From an uncultured Erythrobacter sp. (GTDB taxonomy: Bacteria > Pseudomonadota > Alphaproteobacteria > Sphingomonadales > Sphingomonadaceae): 64,000 bases of DNA. The stretch covers positions 558,001-622,000 of the forward strand of contig CANNCL010000002.1 of NCBI GenBank assembly GCA_947503155.1. Direction: 5' to 3'. Below, piece after piece: positions 55,411 through 63,396 of the stretch (position 1 is its first letter; every line of letters begins with the position of its first letter). Both the position numbers and the translations under genes were made by a program. The notes below the pieces were generated by a model. The model made no database searches. It saw only the letters and a list, made by a program, of their open reading frames with translations, and was not told where the DNA came from.

Positions 55411-56468
55411 ACGCGCCGGTCAATATGGTTCGGCGTGTCAGCCTCGCGGATTTGTCCGATGATCGGCTATGCGAGCGAATTGAGGGGTTCGTGCGCGAAA
55501 ACGGCGGCAGCGTCTTTCACCTCCCGGCATGGCTGAAGGCTGTAGAAAGCGGCACGGGTCAGCGCGCACGCGGATTGGTTGCGGAACAATTGGGCGCCGT
55601 AACAGGCTGGCTACCGTTCACCGAAGTGCGGTCTTTGCTATTCGGAAAGACAATGGTTTCCAGCGGTTTTGGCGTTGGCGGCGGCATTCTTGCAGGCAGC
55701 GCCGAAGTTGCAGAAGTGCTGGCTCAGTCAGCACAGGAACACGCTGTGCGCTATGGCTATTCCAGCGTAGAATTGCGCGGCGGCGCTGTTCCAACCGGCT
55801 GGCGCGCATGGGATGACAAACATTGCGGGTTCGAACGCGCACTTGCCGCTGATGACGAAGCGGAATTGCTGGCGATCCCGCGCAAGGCCCGCGCCGAAGT
55901 GCGCAAAGGGCTCAAGAATGATTTGACCGTGACCACCGGGCGAGGGCGCGCGGACCTCGCCGCACATTACGCCGTCTATAGCGAAAGTGTCCGCAATTTG
56001 GGCACGCCGGTTTTTCCGAAGAAGCTGTTCAGCGCGATGCTCGAAGCCTTCCCCGAAAACAGCGATATTTTGACTGTGTCGTTAGATGGTGCGCCGATTT
56101 CCAGCGTGTTTTCATTCTATCACGGCGGCGCGGTTTTGCCATTTTGGGGCGGCGGTTCTTTCGCAGCTCGCGGCGCCCGCGCGAACGAATTGATGTATTT
56201 CGAATTGATGCTGCATGCGCGCCGGCGCGGGATGGAGCGGTTTGATTTTGGCCGATCAAAGACCGGCAGCGGACCGTTTAATTTCAAGAAAAACTGGGGC
56301 TTTGACCCGCAGCCTTTGACCTATGCCGAATGGACTGCACCCGGCGCAAAGGCGCGCGACATTGATCCCAACAGCGATGCATATTCGCGCAAAATTGATC
56401 TGTGGAAGCGTTTGCCACTGCCTGTCGCCAACATGATCGGGCCGTTCATCGCGCGCGATTTGGCATAA
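55407..56468 (+). CDS. XrtA-associated FemAB-like acyltransferase
   Basis: 353 residues. A double GNAT-like fold with AELLAIPRKARAEVRKGLKN, FSFYHGGAVLPFWGGGSF and MERFDFGRSKTGSGPFNFKK, the features of the FemAB-related proteins of XrtA loci (TIGR03019). Such enzymes add aminoacyl groups to lipids or polymers from charged tRNA; here the donor is unknown. It overlaps the deacetylase gene by four bases. Confidence 0.87.
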   Translation: MNAPVNMVRRVSLADLSDDRLCERIEGFVRENGGSVFHLPAWLKAVESGTGQRARGLVAEQLGAVTGWLPFTEVRSLLFGKTMVSSGFGVGGGILAGSAEVAEVLAQSAQEHAVRYGYSSVELRGGAVPTGWRAWDDKHCGFERALAADDEAELLAIPRKARAEVRKGLKNDLTVTTGRGRADLAAHYAVYSESVRNLGTPVFPKKLFSAMLEAFPENSDILTVSLDGAPISSVFSFYHGGAVLPFWGGGSFAARGARANELMYFELMLHARRRGMERFDFGRSKTGSGPFNFKKNWGFDPQPLTYAEWTAPGAKARDIDPNSDAYSRKIDLWKRLPLPVANMIGPFIARDLA

Positions 56469-56482
56469 AGGCGAAGGGGGCA

Positions 56483-57709
56483 ATGGACGACATCCTTTTC
56501 CTCGCGCACCGTGTGCCGTTCCCGCCCAATCGCGGCGACAAAATTCGTGCGCATCATTTGCTGAAAAAGCTCGCGCAAATCGGCCGCGTTCATGTCGGTT
56601 GTTTTGCAGAAAGTGATGAGGACCGAGCTGGGGAGGGCGACCTTCGCGCGATCACCGCATCGCACCGGATCGTAGATCGGACCAAGCCGCTTATATTGGC
56701 CGGGATAGAAGCCGTCATTTCGCGCAAACCGGTCAGCCTGACTGCATTTCACAGCAATTCGCTGAAGAATTGGGTGCGCGACACTATTGCAGAACGCGCA
56801 ATCACAACCATCGTGATCTTCTCTGGGCAGATGGGGCAATATATCCCGGATGATTTCGCGGGCCGCGTTGTCGTCGACCTGTGCGATGTCGATAGCGCAA
56901 AGTTCGAAAATTATGCTGCGTCAGGTCAGCGTGTCTGGCTCAACAACCGCGAAGCGCAATTGTTAGCGGGGCAAGAAGAGCAATTGGCCCGCCGGGCCGA
57001 TGCGACGATCCTGATTAGCGAAGCAGAGGCGGCGTTGTTTCGTTCACGTCTGAAATCTGCGCCGAGCGCGAATGTACAAGTGATAGGAAACGGCATTGAC
57101 GCGGCATTCTTCAACCCGAACGCCGCCGCGCCGCATGAAGAGATAAACGCCAGGTCGGGTCCGCATTTCGTTTTTACCGGACAGATGGATTATTCCCCCA
57201 ACGAGACAGCGGCGCTTTGGGCGATTGATGCGTTCTTGCCATGCATTCGCCGAACCTTTCCCGGCGCCGAACTCCACATTGTGGGCCGCAATCCGACAAA
57301 GCGCCTATTGGCCCAAGACAGGGCACCGGGCCTGACCATTTGGGGCGAAGTGCCCGATGTCCGTCCCTTCATCGCCGCCGCCGATTTTGTCGTAGCGCCG
57401 TTGATGATCGCGCGCGGGGTGCAAAATAAGGTTCTAGAGGCGATGGCGATGGCACGGCCCGTCTTGCTGACACCAGAAGCCGCCACCGGCATTGATGCGC
57501 GGGATGGCGAACAATGGCTGCTATGCATGGCCGATCCTGATGCGATGGCCGAGCGTGTAAGAACACTGCTTAGCGATCCTAACGCCGCGGCCAAGTTGGG
57601 CACAGCGGCCCGGCAATTTGTGCTGGATAATCACGATTGGGGGGCGATGCTTGCGCCGCTGGAGGCGCTGGTAGGCGCGAAGGGGGCGGAGGCAAAAGAT
57701 GCCGCTTGA
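56483..57709 (+). CDS. XrtA-system glycosyltransferase (TIGR03087)
   Basis: 408 residues. GT-B fold with the N-terminal ILFLAHRVPFPPNRGDKIRAHH and a C-terminal nucleotide-sugar part (FTGQMDYSPNETAALWAI, IHIVGRNPTKR-type region, PLMIARGVQNKVLEAMAMARPV). It adds a sugar during assembly of the exopolysaccharide repeat unit. I start at the ATG at 56483 with GAAGGGGGC upstream. It overlaps xrtA by 11 bases. Confidence 0.9.
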   Translation: MDDILFLAHRVPFPPNRGDKIRAHHLLKKLAQIGRVHVGCFAESDEDRAGEGDLRAITASHRIVDRTKPLILAGIEAVISRKPVSLTAFHSNSLKNWVRDTIAERAITTIVIFSGQMGQYIPDDFAGRVVVDLCDVDSAKFENYAASGQRVWLNNREAQLLAGQEEQLARRADATILISEAEAALFRSRLKSAPSANVQVIGNGIDAAFFNPNAAAPHEEINARSGPHFVFTGQMDYSPNETAALWAIDAFLPCIRRTFPGAELHIVGRNPTKRLLAQDRAPGLTIWGEVPDVRPFIAAADFVVAPLMIARGVQNKVLEAMAMARPVLLTPEAATGIDARDGEQWLLCMADPDAMAERVRTLLSDPNAAAKLGTAARQFVLDNHDWGAMLAPLEALVGAKGAEAKDAA

Positions 57710-58730
57710 AACTCCTTCTGCCAGTTTACCGCAACAAACCTTGCTGGCGCGCCTTTCAGGCGCGTGGCGCAATTCGCTGGCCGTCCTCACATTGGGGGCC
57801 ATTGCTGTCATCGCGCTGACGGCCCGTGAATGGGCCGAAATGGCACACCAATGGTGGAACATAGACACCTATACCCATATTTTGCTCGTCCCGATTATCA
57901 TTGGCTGGCTGATCACGCTCAAACGGGATGAATTGGCCAAATCTGATCCAAGAGCTTGGCTGCCGGGACTCGTTCTTGTTGGCGCAGGGTTGGCGTTGTG
58001 GATTGCGGGGCGCGCAAGCGAGATCAACATCCTCGCTCATGCTGGAGCAGTGGGCGTGTTGCAGGGTGTGGTGGTCACGGCGCTGGGGCCGCGCGTTTCG
58101 CTGCTTCTCGCGCTGCCGATTGCGTTCGCCGCCTTTCTTGTGCCGTTTGGCGATGAATTTATCGCACCGCTCCAATCCATCACCGCCGAAATCTCGGTCG
58201 CGCTGACATTGTGGAGCGGCATTCCCGCAATTGTCGACGGTATCTATATCGACACGCCTATCGGCCTGTTTGTCGTCGCAGAGGCGTGTTCCGGCGTGAA
58301 ATTCCTGGTTGCAATGATCACTCTTGCTGTGCTGGTTTGCTTCACCCGTTTTGAAAGCTGGAGCAAACGCACGGCCTTCATGCTCGTTTCGATCATTGTG
58401 CCAATAATCGCCAATGGCATCCGCGCATGGGGCACAATCTATATCGCGCAAAGCCAAGGCGTCGAATTTGCCGCAGGCTTCGATCATATCTTTTATGGCT
58501 GGATCTTTTTTGCGCTCGTGGTTGCTGTGATCCTTGCTCTGGCTTGGCGGTTTTTCGAATGCGAACCAGAAGATTATGGCTGGAGCGCTGACGAAGTTGG
58601 TTCATTCGCGTGGTTATCCCAATTGGAGCGCGGATCCATCGCGCCGATCGTGGCAATCGCCGGTTTCGCGGCCCTCACAATTGCTGGCGGTATCATCGCT
58701 GCGATTGTCGCCCCCGCCGCATTGGGCTAA
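57699..58730 (+). CDS. xrtA: Exosortase A
   Basis: 343 residues. A membrane transpeptidase with eight or more hydrophobic helices and the exosortase catalytic triad: Cys197 (EACSGVKF), Arg242 (NGIRAWGTIYIAQ) and His263 (FDHIFYGW). It cleaves PEP-CTERM proteins at the inner membrane and hands them to the extracellular matrix. The C-terminal 60 residues after the core end in a single helix, and no EpsI domain follows. No PEP-CTERM substrate is encoded in the window. Confidence 0.93.
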   Translation: MPLETPSASLPQQTLLARLSGAWRNSLAVLTLGAIAVIALTAREWAEMAHQWWNIDTYTHILLVPIIIGWLITLKRDELAKSDPRAWLPGLVLVGAGLALWIAGRASEINILAHAGAVGVLQGVVVTALGPRVSLLLALPIAFAAFLVPFGDEFIAPLQSITAEISVALTLWSGIPAIVDGIYIDTPIGLFVVAEACSGVKFLVAMITLAVLVCFTRFESWSKRTAFMLVSIIVPIIANGIRAWGTIYIAQSQGVEFAAGFDHIFYGWIFFALVVAVILALAWRFFECEPEDYGWSADEVGSFAWLSQLERGSIAPIVAIAGFAALTIAGGIIAAIVAPAALG

Positions 58731-58741
58731 CCGCAATCGCC

Positions 58742-60640
58742 ATGTGCGGGATCGCCGGAATTTTTCATGCTGAAACGCCCAAGCCGGTCGATCCATCGCG
58801 GATTGAACGGATGTGCGATGCGTTGATCCACCGGGGGCCCGATGGGGCCGGGGTGTGGACCGATCACGGCGTCGGGTTGGGGCATCGGCGCCTGTCGATC
58901 ATTGATCTCGAAGGGTCGCCGCAGCCGATGCATTCGGCCAATGGCCGCGCGGTGATCGCCTTTAACGGTGAGATTTACAATTTCCGCGAACTGCGCCGCG
59001 AATTGGAGCAAGGCGGCGCCAAATTCAGAACCTCTGGCGATACCGAAGTGATCCTTGCCGCGTATCAGCGTTGGGGCGTGGATTGCCTTGAAAAGTTCAA
59101 CGGCATGTTCGCCTTTGCGCTCTATGATTTAGACAAGCGGCAATTGCTGCTCGCGCGTGACCGGTTTGGAGTAAAACCGTTATTCTTGGCCCGCTTGTCC
59201 GATGGCAGCGTGACCTTTGCATCCGAATTGAAAGGTCTGCTTGCGCATCCGTTGATGCGTCGCCGCCTCGATCCTCAGGCGCTCGATGCGTATCTAACCT
59301 GGGGCTATGTCCCTGATACGCGTTCAATTCTGTCCGGGGTTGAGAAATTGCCGGCCGGACATTTCCTGCTGCTTGAACATGGCAAGCCGATACCGTCTCC
59401 GCGCCGATGGTGGGACATTAGTTTTGCAGATCGCGCACGCGGCAGCGAAGCGGATCTGTCGGCTGAATTGGTGCATTTGATGCGCGAGGCTGTGCAATCG
59501 CGCATGGTCTCTGACGTGCCGCTTGGTGCGTTTCTTTCCGGCGGGGTCGATTCCTCTAGCGTGGTCGCTCTTATGTCAGAGGCCAGCGCAGAACCGGTGC
59601 GAACCTGTTCGATTGGCTTTGATGTCGCGGCTCTGGATGAGACAAGTTACGCACAGCAAATTGCGGAAAAATTCGGCACGCAGCATGAGGCGCGGACCGT
59701 GGGTCAGGATGATTTCGGCGCAGTCGATGCGCTCGCCGCGATGTTCGATGAACCGTTTGCCGATGCCTCTGCTCTTCCAACTTGGCGGGTGTGCCAATTG
59801 GCGCGGGAAAAGGTCACGGTTGCCTTGTCGGGTGATGGCGCGGATGAAGCATTCGCGGGATACCGCCGCCAAGTTTTTCACCATAATGAGGAACGCGTCC
59901 GCTCATTATTGCCGCAGGGATTGCGAGAGCCACTGTTTGGTGCGTTGGGGCGGATGTGGCCCAAAGCGGACTGGGCACCCAGACCATTTCGCGCCAAATC
60001 AACATTCCTCGCCCTCTCAGAAAACGGGAATGCGGGCTATGCACGGGCACTTTGTGTCAACACACCAGAAGCGCGGCATTCGCTCTACACAGATGAATTT
60101 GTCAGCAAATTGGGCGGTTTTCAGGGGGAAGACGAACTGATCCAATTGATGGCCGGCGCGCCTGCGCAAAGCGGGCTGGACCGGGCGCAATATGCCGATC
60201 TCACATTCTGGATGCCCGGAGACATTCTAACTAAGGTTGACCGCACCAGCATGGCGGTGAGCCTAGAAGCGCGGGAACCTTTGCTTGACCACCGATTGGT
60301 GGAATTTGCCGCTCGTTTGCCCGAAAAGATGCGAGTGCGCGGGAGCACGGGCAAGTTCCTGCTCAAGAAATGCATGGAACGGTATCTGCCGGATGATATT
60401 CTTTATCGGTCAAAGCAGGGCTTTGTGACGCCGATTGCTGAGTGGCTGCGCGGTCCGCTTAGCGCAGAAGCGCGCGGGATCGCCACCAGTTCAGTGCTGG
60501 CTCAATCGGGATGGTTCCAGCCGAAAGCGATTTCGGACCTTGCGGACAGTCATATCAGCGGCCGCAGCGATAATTCGCGCATCCTTTGGCAATTGCTGAT
60601 GCTTGAAAAATCTCTCGCTCAATTGGACGTTAGCGCCTGA
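58742..60640 (+). CDS. XrtA-system amidotransferase (asparagine synthetase-like)
   Basis: 632 residues. An N-terminal glutaminase domain (nucleophile Cys2, MCGIAGIFHAE, and RGPDGAGVW) and a C-terminal synthetase domain with the PP-loop LSGGVDSSSVVAL. It belongs to the exosortase-associated branch of the asparagine synthetases (TIGR03108), which probably adds amino groups to sugar acids of the exopolysaccharide. It ends the ten-gene operon. A longer in-frame start at 58610 lies inside xrtA. Confidence 0.92.
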   Translation: MCGIAGIFHAETPKPVDPSRIERMCDALIHRGPDGAGVWTDHGVGLGHRRLSIIDLEGSPQPMHSANGRAVIAFNGEIYNFRELRRELEQGGAKFRTSGDTEVILAAYQRWGVDCLEKFNGMFAFALYDLDKRQLLLARDRFGVKPLFLARLSDGSVTFASELKGLLAHPLMRRRLDPQALDAYLTWGYVPDTRSILSGVEKLPAGHFLLLEHGKPIPSPRRWWDISFADRARGSEADLSAELVHLMREAVQSRMVSDVPLGAFLSGGVDSSSVVALMSEASAEPVRTCSIGFDVAALDETSYAQQIAEKFGTQHEARTVGQDDFGAVDALAAMFDEPFADASALPTWRVCQLAREKVTVALSGDGADEAFAGYRRQVFHHNEERVRSLLPQGLREPLFGALGRMWPKADWAPRPFRAKSTFLALSENGNAGYARALCVNTPEARHSLYTDEFVSKLGGFQGEDELIQLMAGAPAQSGLDRAQYADLTFWMPGDILTKVDRTSMAVSLEAREPLLDHRLVEFAARLPEKMRVRGSTGKFLLKKCMERYLPDDILYRSKQGFVTPIAEWLRGPLSAEARGIATSSVLAQSGWFQPKAISDLADSHISGRSDNSRILWQLLMLEKSLAQLDVSA

Positions 60641-60777
60641 CCATTCCATCTCGTTCAACTTGTCCACAAGCAGCGAATTTCTCGATCACAGATCGACCTG
60701 TTGTGGCCCGTATTGAGACGCATGTTGTCAGAAAATGTAAAATAAGAGATTGCGTCCTTTCCGACCGGTAGATTAGT
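60641..60777. promoter_or_regulatory. Upstream region of the DSF synthase gene with two palindromes
   Basis: 137 bases between the operon end and the leader structure. CTTGTCCACAAG (60659-60670) and CGATCACAGATCG (60683-60695) are near-perfect inverted repeats and could be regulator sites. A TTGTCA (60725-60730) is a possible -35 without a clean -10. No gene is supported here. Confidence 0.4.
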
Positions 60778-60853
60778 GTCTGACCACAGACGGCCAAAAG
60801 GCCGCGAACTTTTGGGTGCAATAAAGCCTCAAAAGATAAGGGTCAGACCGGAG
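60778..60853 (+). promoter_or_regulatory. Three-way-junction leader of the DSF synthase gene (candidate RNA switch)
   Basis: An 8-base perfect helix GTCTGACC (60778-60785) with GGTCAGAC (60841-60848) encloses two hairpins: CGGCC/GGCCG (60791-60795 with 60800-60804, AAAA loop) and CTTTTGGG with CCTCAAAAG (60809-60816 with 60828-60835, one G-T pair, extended by GC/GC). The Shine-Dalgarno GGAG is at 60850-60853, next to the helix, nine bases before the ATG. The 5' strand can instead form GTCTG-ACCA-CAGAC (60778-60791), which would open the junction. This architecture fits a ligand- or temperature-sensing leader; I cannot match a named riboswitch class. Confidence 0.55.
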
Positions 60854-60862
60854 TATTGCAGA

Positions 60863-61786
60863 ATGGACAGCAGCGCCAGCAGAGCAGTTCCATTGACGAG
60901 CGACGAGGAATTGCTCGCAGAGAGCACGCTCCACGCGTCTATCCCCAGCGAATTGTTTGCGCTCCCTGAACTGGATGTTCTTTACGAAGATCGCACCGCG
61001 ACGCTTTGGTCATACATGAACCCAAAAGAGCGGCCGAGTTTTACTCCGGCAATGCTCAATGATTTCGAAAAATGGCAGGATTTGATCCAACACAGTTTTG
61101 GGCACGACAAGGTCCCGCTGAAATATCTGGTGCTTGGCAGCCGGTCTCCCGACGTGTTTTGCTTCGGCGGCGATTTGGAATTGTTCCAGCGTTTGATACG
61201 CGATCGTAACCGCGCCGCTTTGGTCGAATATGGCCATCGTTGTTGCCGCATATTGGAGCGTAATATTCGAACGCTCGACATTCCCATGCTCACAATTGGA
61301 ATGGTGCAGGGCACCGCACTGGGCGGCGGGTTCGAGGCGTTGCTGTCGTTTGACTATATCGTTGCTGAAAAGCAGGCGACGTTTGGTTTGCCAGAGATCA
61401 TGTTTGGCCTTTACCCCGGCATGGGCGCACATGCGTTTTTGTCGCGCAAGCTAGGCAGCGCGCTGGCTGATCGAATTATCGTTTCGAATGAGACCTATAC
61501 CGCGCAGCAAATGTACGATTTCGGAATCGTCCACGCTCTTGCTGAGCCGGGTGATGGGGTAAATGCGGTTCGCGATTTCATCAAGAAATCGGACCGCCGC
61601 CATGCTGGGCTTGTCGGATCACGCCGGGCGATCAAAGAAGTGTGGCAACTTCACTTAGATGAACTCAACCGCATCACAGAAATGTGGGCGGACACGGCGC
61701 TCCAATTGCGGGAGCAGGATTTGAAAGTCATGAGCCGGCTTGTCACGGCTCAAGCGCGATTGGCGGAACGGATTGCTGCGGCGTAA
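60863..61786 (+). CDS. rpfF: RpfF-type DSF (diffusible signal factor) synthase, crotonase fold
   Basis: 307 residues. Crotonase fold with the RpfF-specific blocks DVFCFGGDLELFQRLIRD, MVQGTALGGGFEALLSFDYI and FGLPEIMFGLYPGMGAHAFL, and the C-terminal helices ITEMWADTALQLREQDL. The catalytic glutamates are Glu158 (GGGFEAL) and Glu178 (GLPEIM), spaced 20 residues as Glu141 and Glu161 are in Xanthomonas RpfF. RpfF dehydrates 3-hydroxyacyl-ACP and releases a cis-2 unsaturated fatty acid signal. An N-terminal extension of about 35 residues is unusual. The ATG at 60863 has GGAG nine bases upstream. No rpfC or rpfG is in the window. Confidence 0.85.
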   Translation: MDSSASRAVPLTSDEELLAESTLHASIPSELFALPELDVLYEDRTATLWSYMNPKERPSFTPAMLNDFEKWQDLIQHSFGHDKVPLKYLVLGSRSPDVFCFGGDLELFQRLIRDRNRAALVEYGHRCCRILERNIRTLDIPMLTIGMVQGTALGGGFEALLSFDYIVAEKQATFGLPEIMFGLYPGMGAHAFLSRKLGSALADRIIVSNETYTAQQMYDFGIVHALAEPGDGVNAVRDFIKKSDRRHAGLVGSRRAIKEVWQLHLDELNRITEMWADTALQLREQDLKVMSRLVTAQARLAERIAAA

Positions 61787-61794
61787 TTTTTGCG

Positions 61795-61822
61795 CCTAAT
61801 GTTTTGCACTTAATGTTCTGCG
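61795..61822. repeat. Imperfect 14-base direct repeat at the zapE end
   Basis: CCTAATGTTTTGCA (61795-61808) and CTTAATGTTCTGCG (61809-61822) match in 11 of 14 positions. The second copy contains the zapE stop codon on the minus strand, so it looks like a small local duplication of the gene end. Confidence 0.5.
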
Positions 61823-62916
61823 CCGTGGCCCAGCGCCATATATTCGTCGCTCTGCATTTCGTTTAACCGGCTCGCCGTGCGTTCAAATTCAAAGCTACCA
61901 TCGCCGGCATTATACAGCATGTCGGGCGCGGCGTCGGCGGCGGCGAACAGCTTTACTCTGTGTTCGTATAATGCATCAATCAACGTCACGAAACGCGCGG
62001 CTTCGTTGCGTTTGTCTGGCCCCATTTGCGGGATGCCGACGATGATAATCGTGTGATAACTTCGCGCTATAGCGAGGTAGTCTGGCGCTCCTCGGGCCTC
62101 TCCGCAAAGCCGCTTGAAGCTGAAAACGCCGACGCCTTTGACAGATTTAGGGACATGCATGGAGCGTTTAGCGCCAATGGCCAGTTCGGCTGAGGGTACG
62201 TTTGCGGCGTCTTCTGGGTTGAAATCTGTGAGGCGGAAAAACGCCTCGCGCACTTTGGCGGTCGCGGCTTCTCCGAGGGGCGAATGCCATGTCGCCATGT
62301 CGCCAATCCGGTCGAGCCGGTAGTCGGTTGGTCCGTTGAGCCCGACAACATCAAGTTCCGCATTAATCAGGTCGATAAACGGCAGGAAATGTTCGCGGTT
62401 GAGCCCGTCTTTATAGAGATCGCTAGGCGGCCGGTTGGATGTCGAGACGATGGTTACATCTTGCTCCTCAATCAGCTGAGTAAACAGGCGGCTCATGATC
62501 ATCGCGTCGGCGGAGTTGTTGACCACCATTTCGTCGAAGGCGAGCACACGCAGGTTCTGCGCGATCTTCGCTGCGACAGGAGGGATCGGGTCGCCTTCAT
62601 GTGTCAGCCGGGCAATTCGCATTTCGTCATGCACTTCCTGCATGAAAGCGTGAAAATGCGCTCGGCGTTTTTCAGTTAGATTTAGGCTGTCATGGAACAG
62701 GTCCATCAACATGGATTTCCCGCGCCCCACGCCGCCCCACATATAGACGCCTTTTGGCCGGGTCTGTTTTTTGCCGAACAACTGGCTGATCAATCCGCCT
62801 GGACGTTCTGCTTCCAATTCCTTTTGCAAAGCATCCAGCCGAATTGCAGCCTGGCGCTGCTCCGGATCTTCGCGAAGCTCCCCGCTGGCAATCAGTTTCT
62901 CATATCGCGCAAGCAC
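61810..62916 (-). CDS. zapE: Cell division ATPase ZapE (AFG1/YhcM family)
   Basis: 368 residues. P-loop GVGRGKSMLMDLFHDSL near residue 64, Walker B VLAFDEMVVNN, and the family motifs SNRPPSDLYKDGLNREHFLPF and LCGEARGAPDYLAIA. It interacts with the Z-ring and is related to AFG1. The start is a GTG at 62916, six bases after the thioesterase stop. It is the last gene of the sdhB operon. Confidence 0.93.
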   Translation of the reverse strand: MLARYEKLIASGELREDPEQRQAAIRLDALQKELEAERPGGLISQLFGKKQTRPKGVYMWGGVGRGKSMLMDLFHDSLNLTEKRRAHFHAFMQEVHDEMRIARLTHEGDPIPPVAAKIAQNLRVLAFDEMVVNNSADAMIMSRLFTQLIEEQDVTIVSTSNRPPSDLYKDGLNREHFLPFIDLINAELDVVGLNGPTDYRLDRIGDMATWHSPLGEAATAKVREAFFRLTDFNPEDAANVPSAELAIGAKRSMHVPKSVKGVGVFSFKRLCGEARGAPDYLAIARSYHTIIIVGIPQMGPDKRNEAARFVTLIDALYEHRVKLFAAADAAPDMLYNAGDGSFEFERTASRLNEMQSDEYMALGHGAEH

Positions 62917-62921
62917 CGCTG

Positions 62922-63395
62922 CTAACTCCGCGCTTTCATCTTGCGCACGATGCCGGAATAGCTGGCGACTACCGCATCGCCTTGAACCGCCTGACCGCGC
63001 AGGAACAGCATCCGCCCGGTTTCTCGGACGATCTCCGTCACTGCGTCTAGCGGTTGTTCTGGATCACCAGCGCACACGAATTGCGTCGACAATTCCACTG
63101 TGACTGATGGCCCTGCATTACCGCTACCAACCGTATGCATCGTCGCAAACAGTGCGATATCCACCAAGCCGAGCGTGATCGCACCGTGGATGTTATCACC
63201 CAGATTGGTGTGATGCCGCTTTGGAAACATGCGGAGCCTGCAATATTCGCCATCGCGGCGGACCCACATATCTCCGAGCACCGCCGTGTTATAGCGGGTC
63301 CGGTCGATCAGATTCCAAGTGTACCAGCCTTCTTGGCCGTCCGCCTCTTCCGCGCTCAGCGCGTGGTAGTCGAACGGCGCTTCTAAATCGGCCAC
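62922..63395 (-). CDS. PaaI-type hotdog thioesterase
   Basis: 157 residues. A hotdog fold with HTNLGDNIHGAITLGLVDIAL, in which the HG pair matches PaaI-type acyl-CoA thioesterases, then SVTVELSTQFVCAGDP and LRGQAVQGDAVVASYSGIVRK. The start is a GTG at 63395, one base after the sdhB stop. The substrate is unknown. It is cotranscribed with sdhB and zapE. Confidence 0.85.
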   Translation of the reverse strand: MADLEAPFDYHALSAEEADGQEGWYTWNLIDRTRYNTAVLGDMWVRRDGEYCRLRMFPKRHHTNLGDNIHGAITLGLVDIALFATMHTVGSGNAGPSVTVELSTQFVCAGDPEQPLDAVTEIVRETGRMLFLRGQAVQGDAVVASYSGIVRKMKARS

Positions 63396-63396
63396 G

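Noticed and set aside
60778..60848. Terminal inverted repeats of a small mobile element
   Set aside because: The 8-base ends enclose well-formed hairpins next to a ribosome binding site, no target duplication flanks them, and no second copy is seen in the window.
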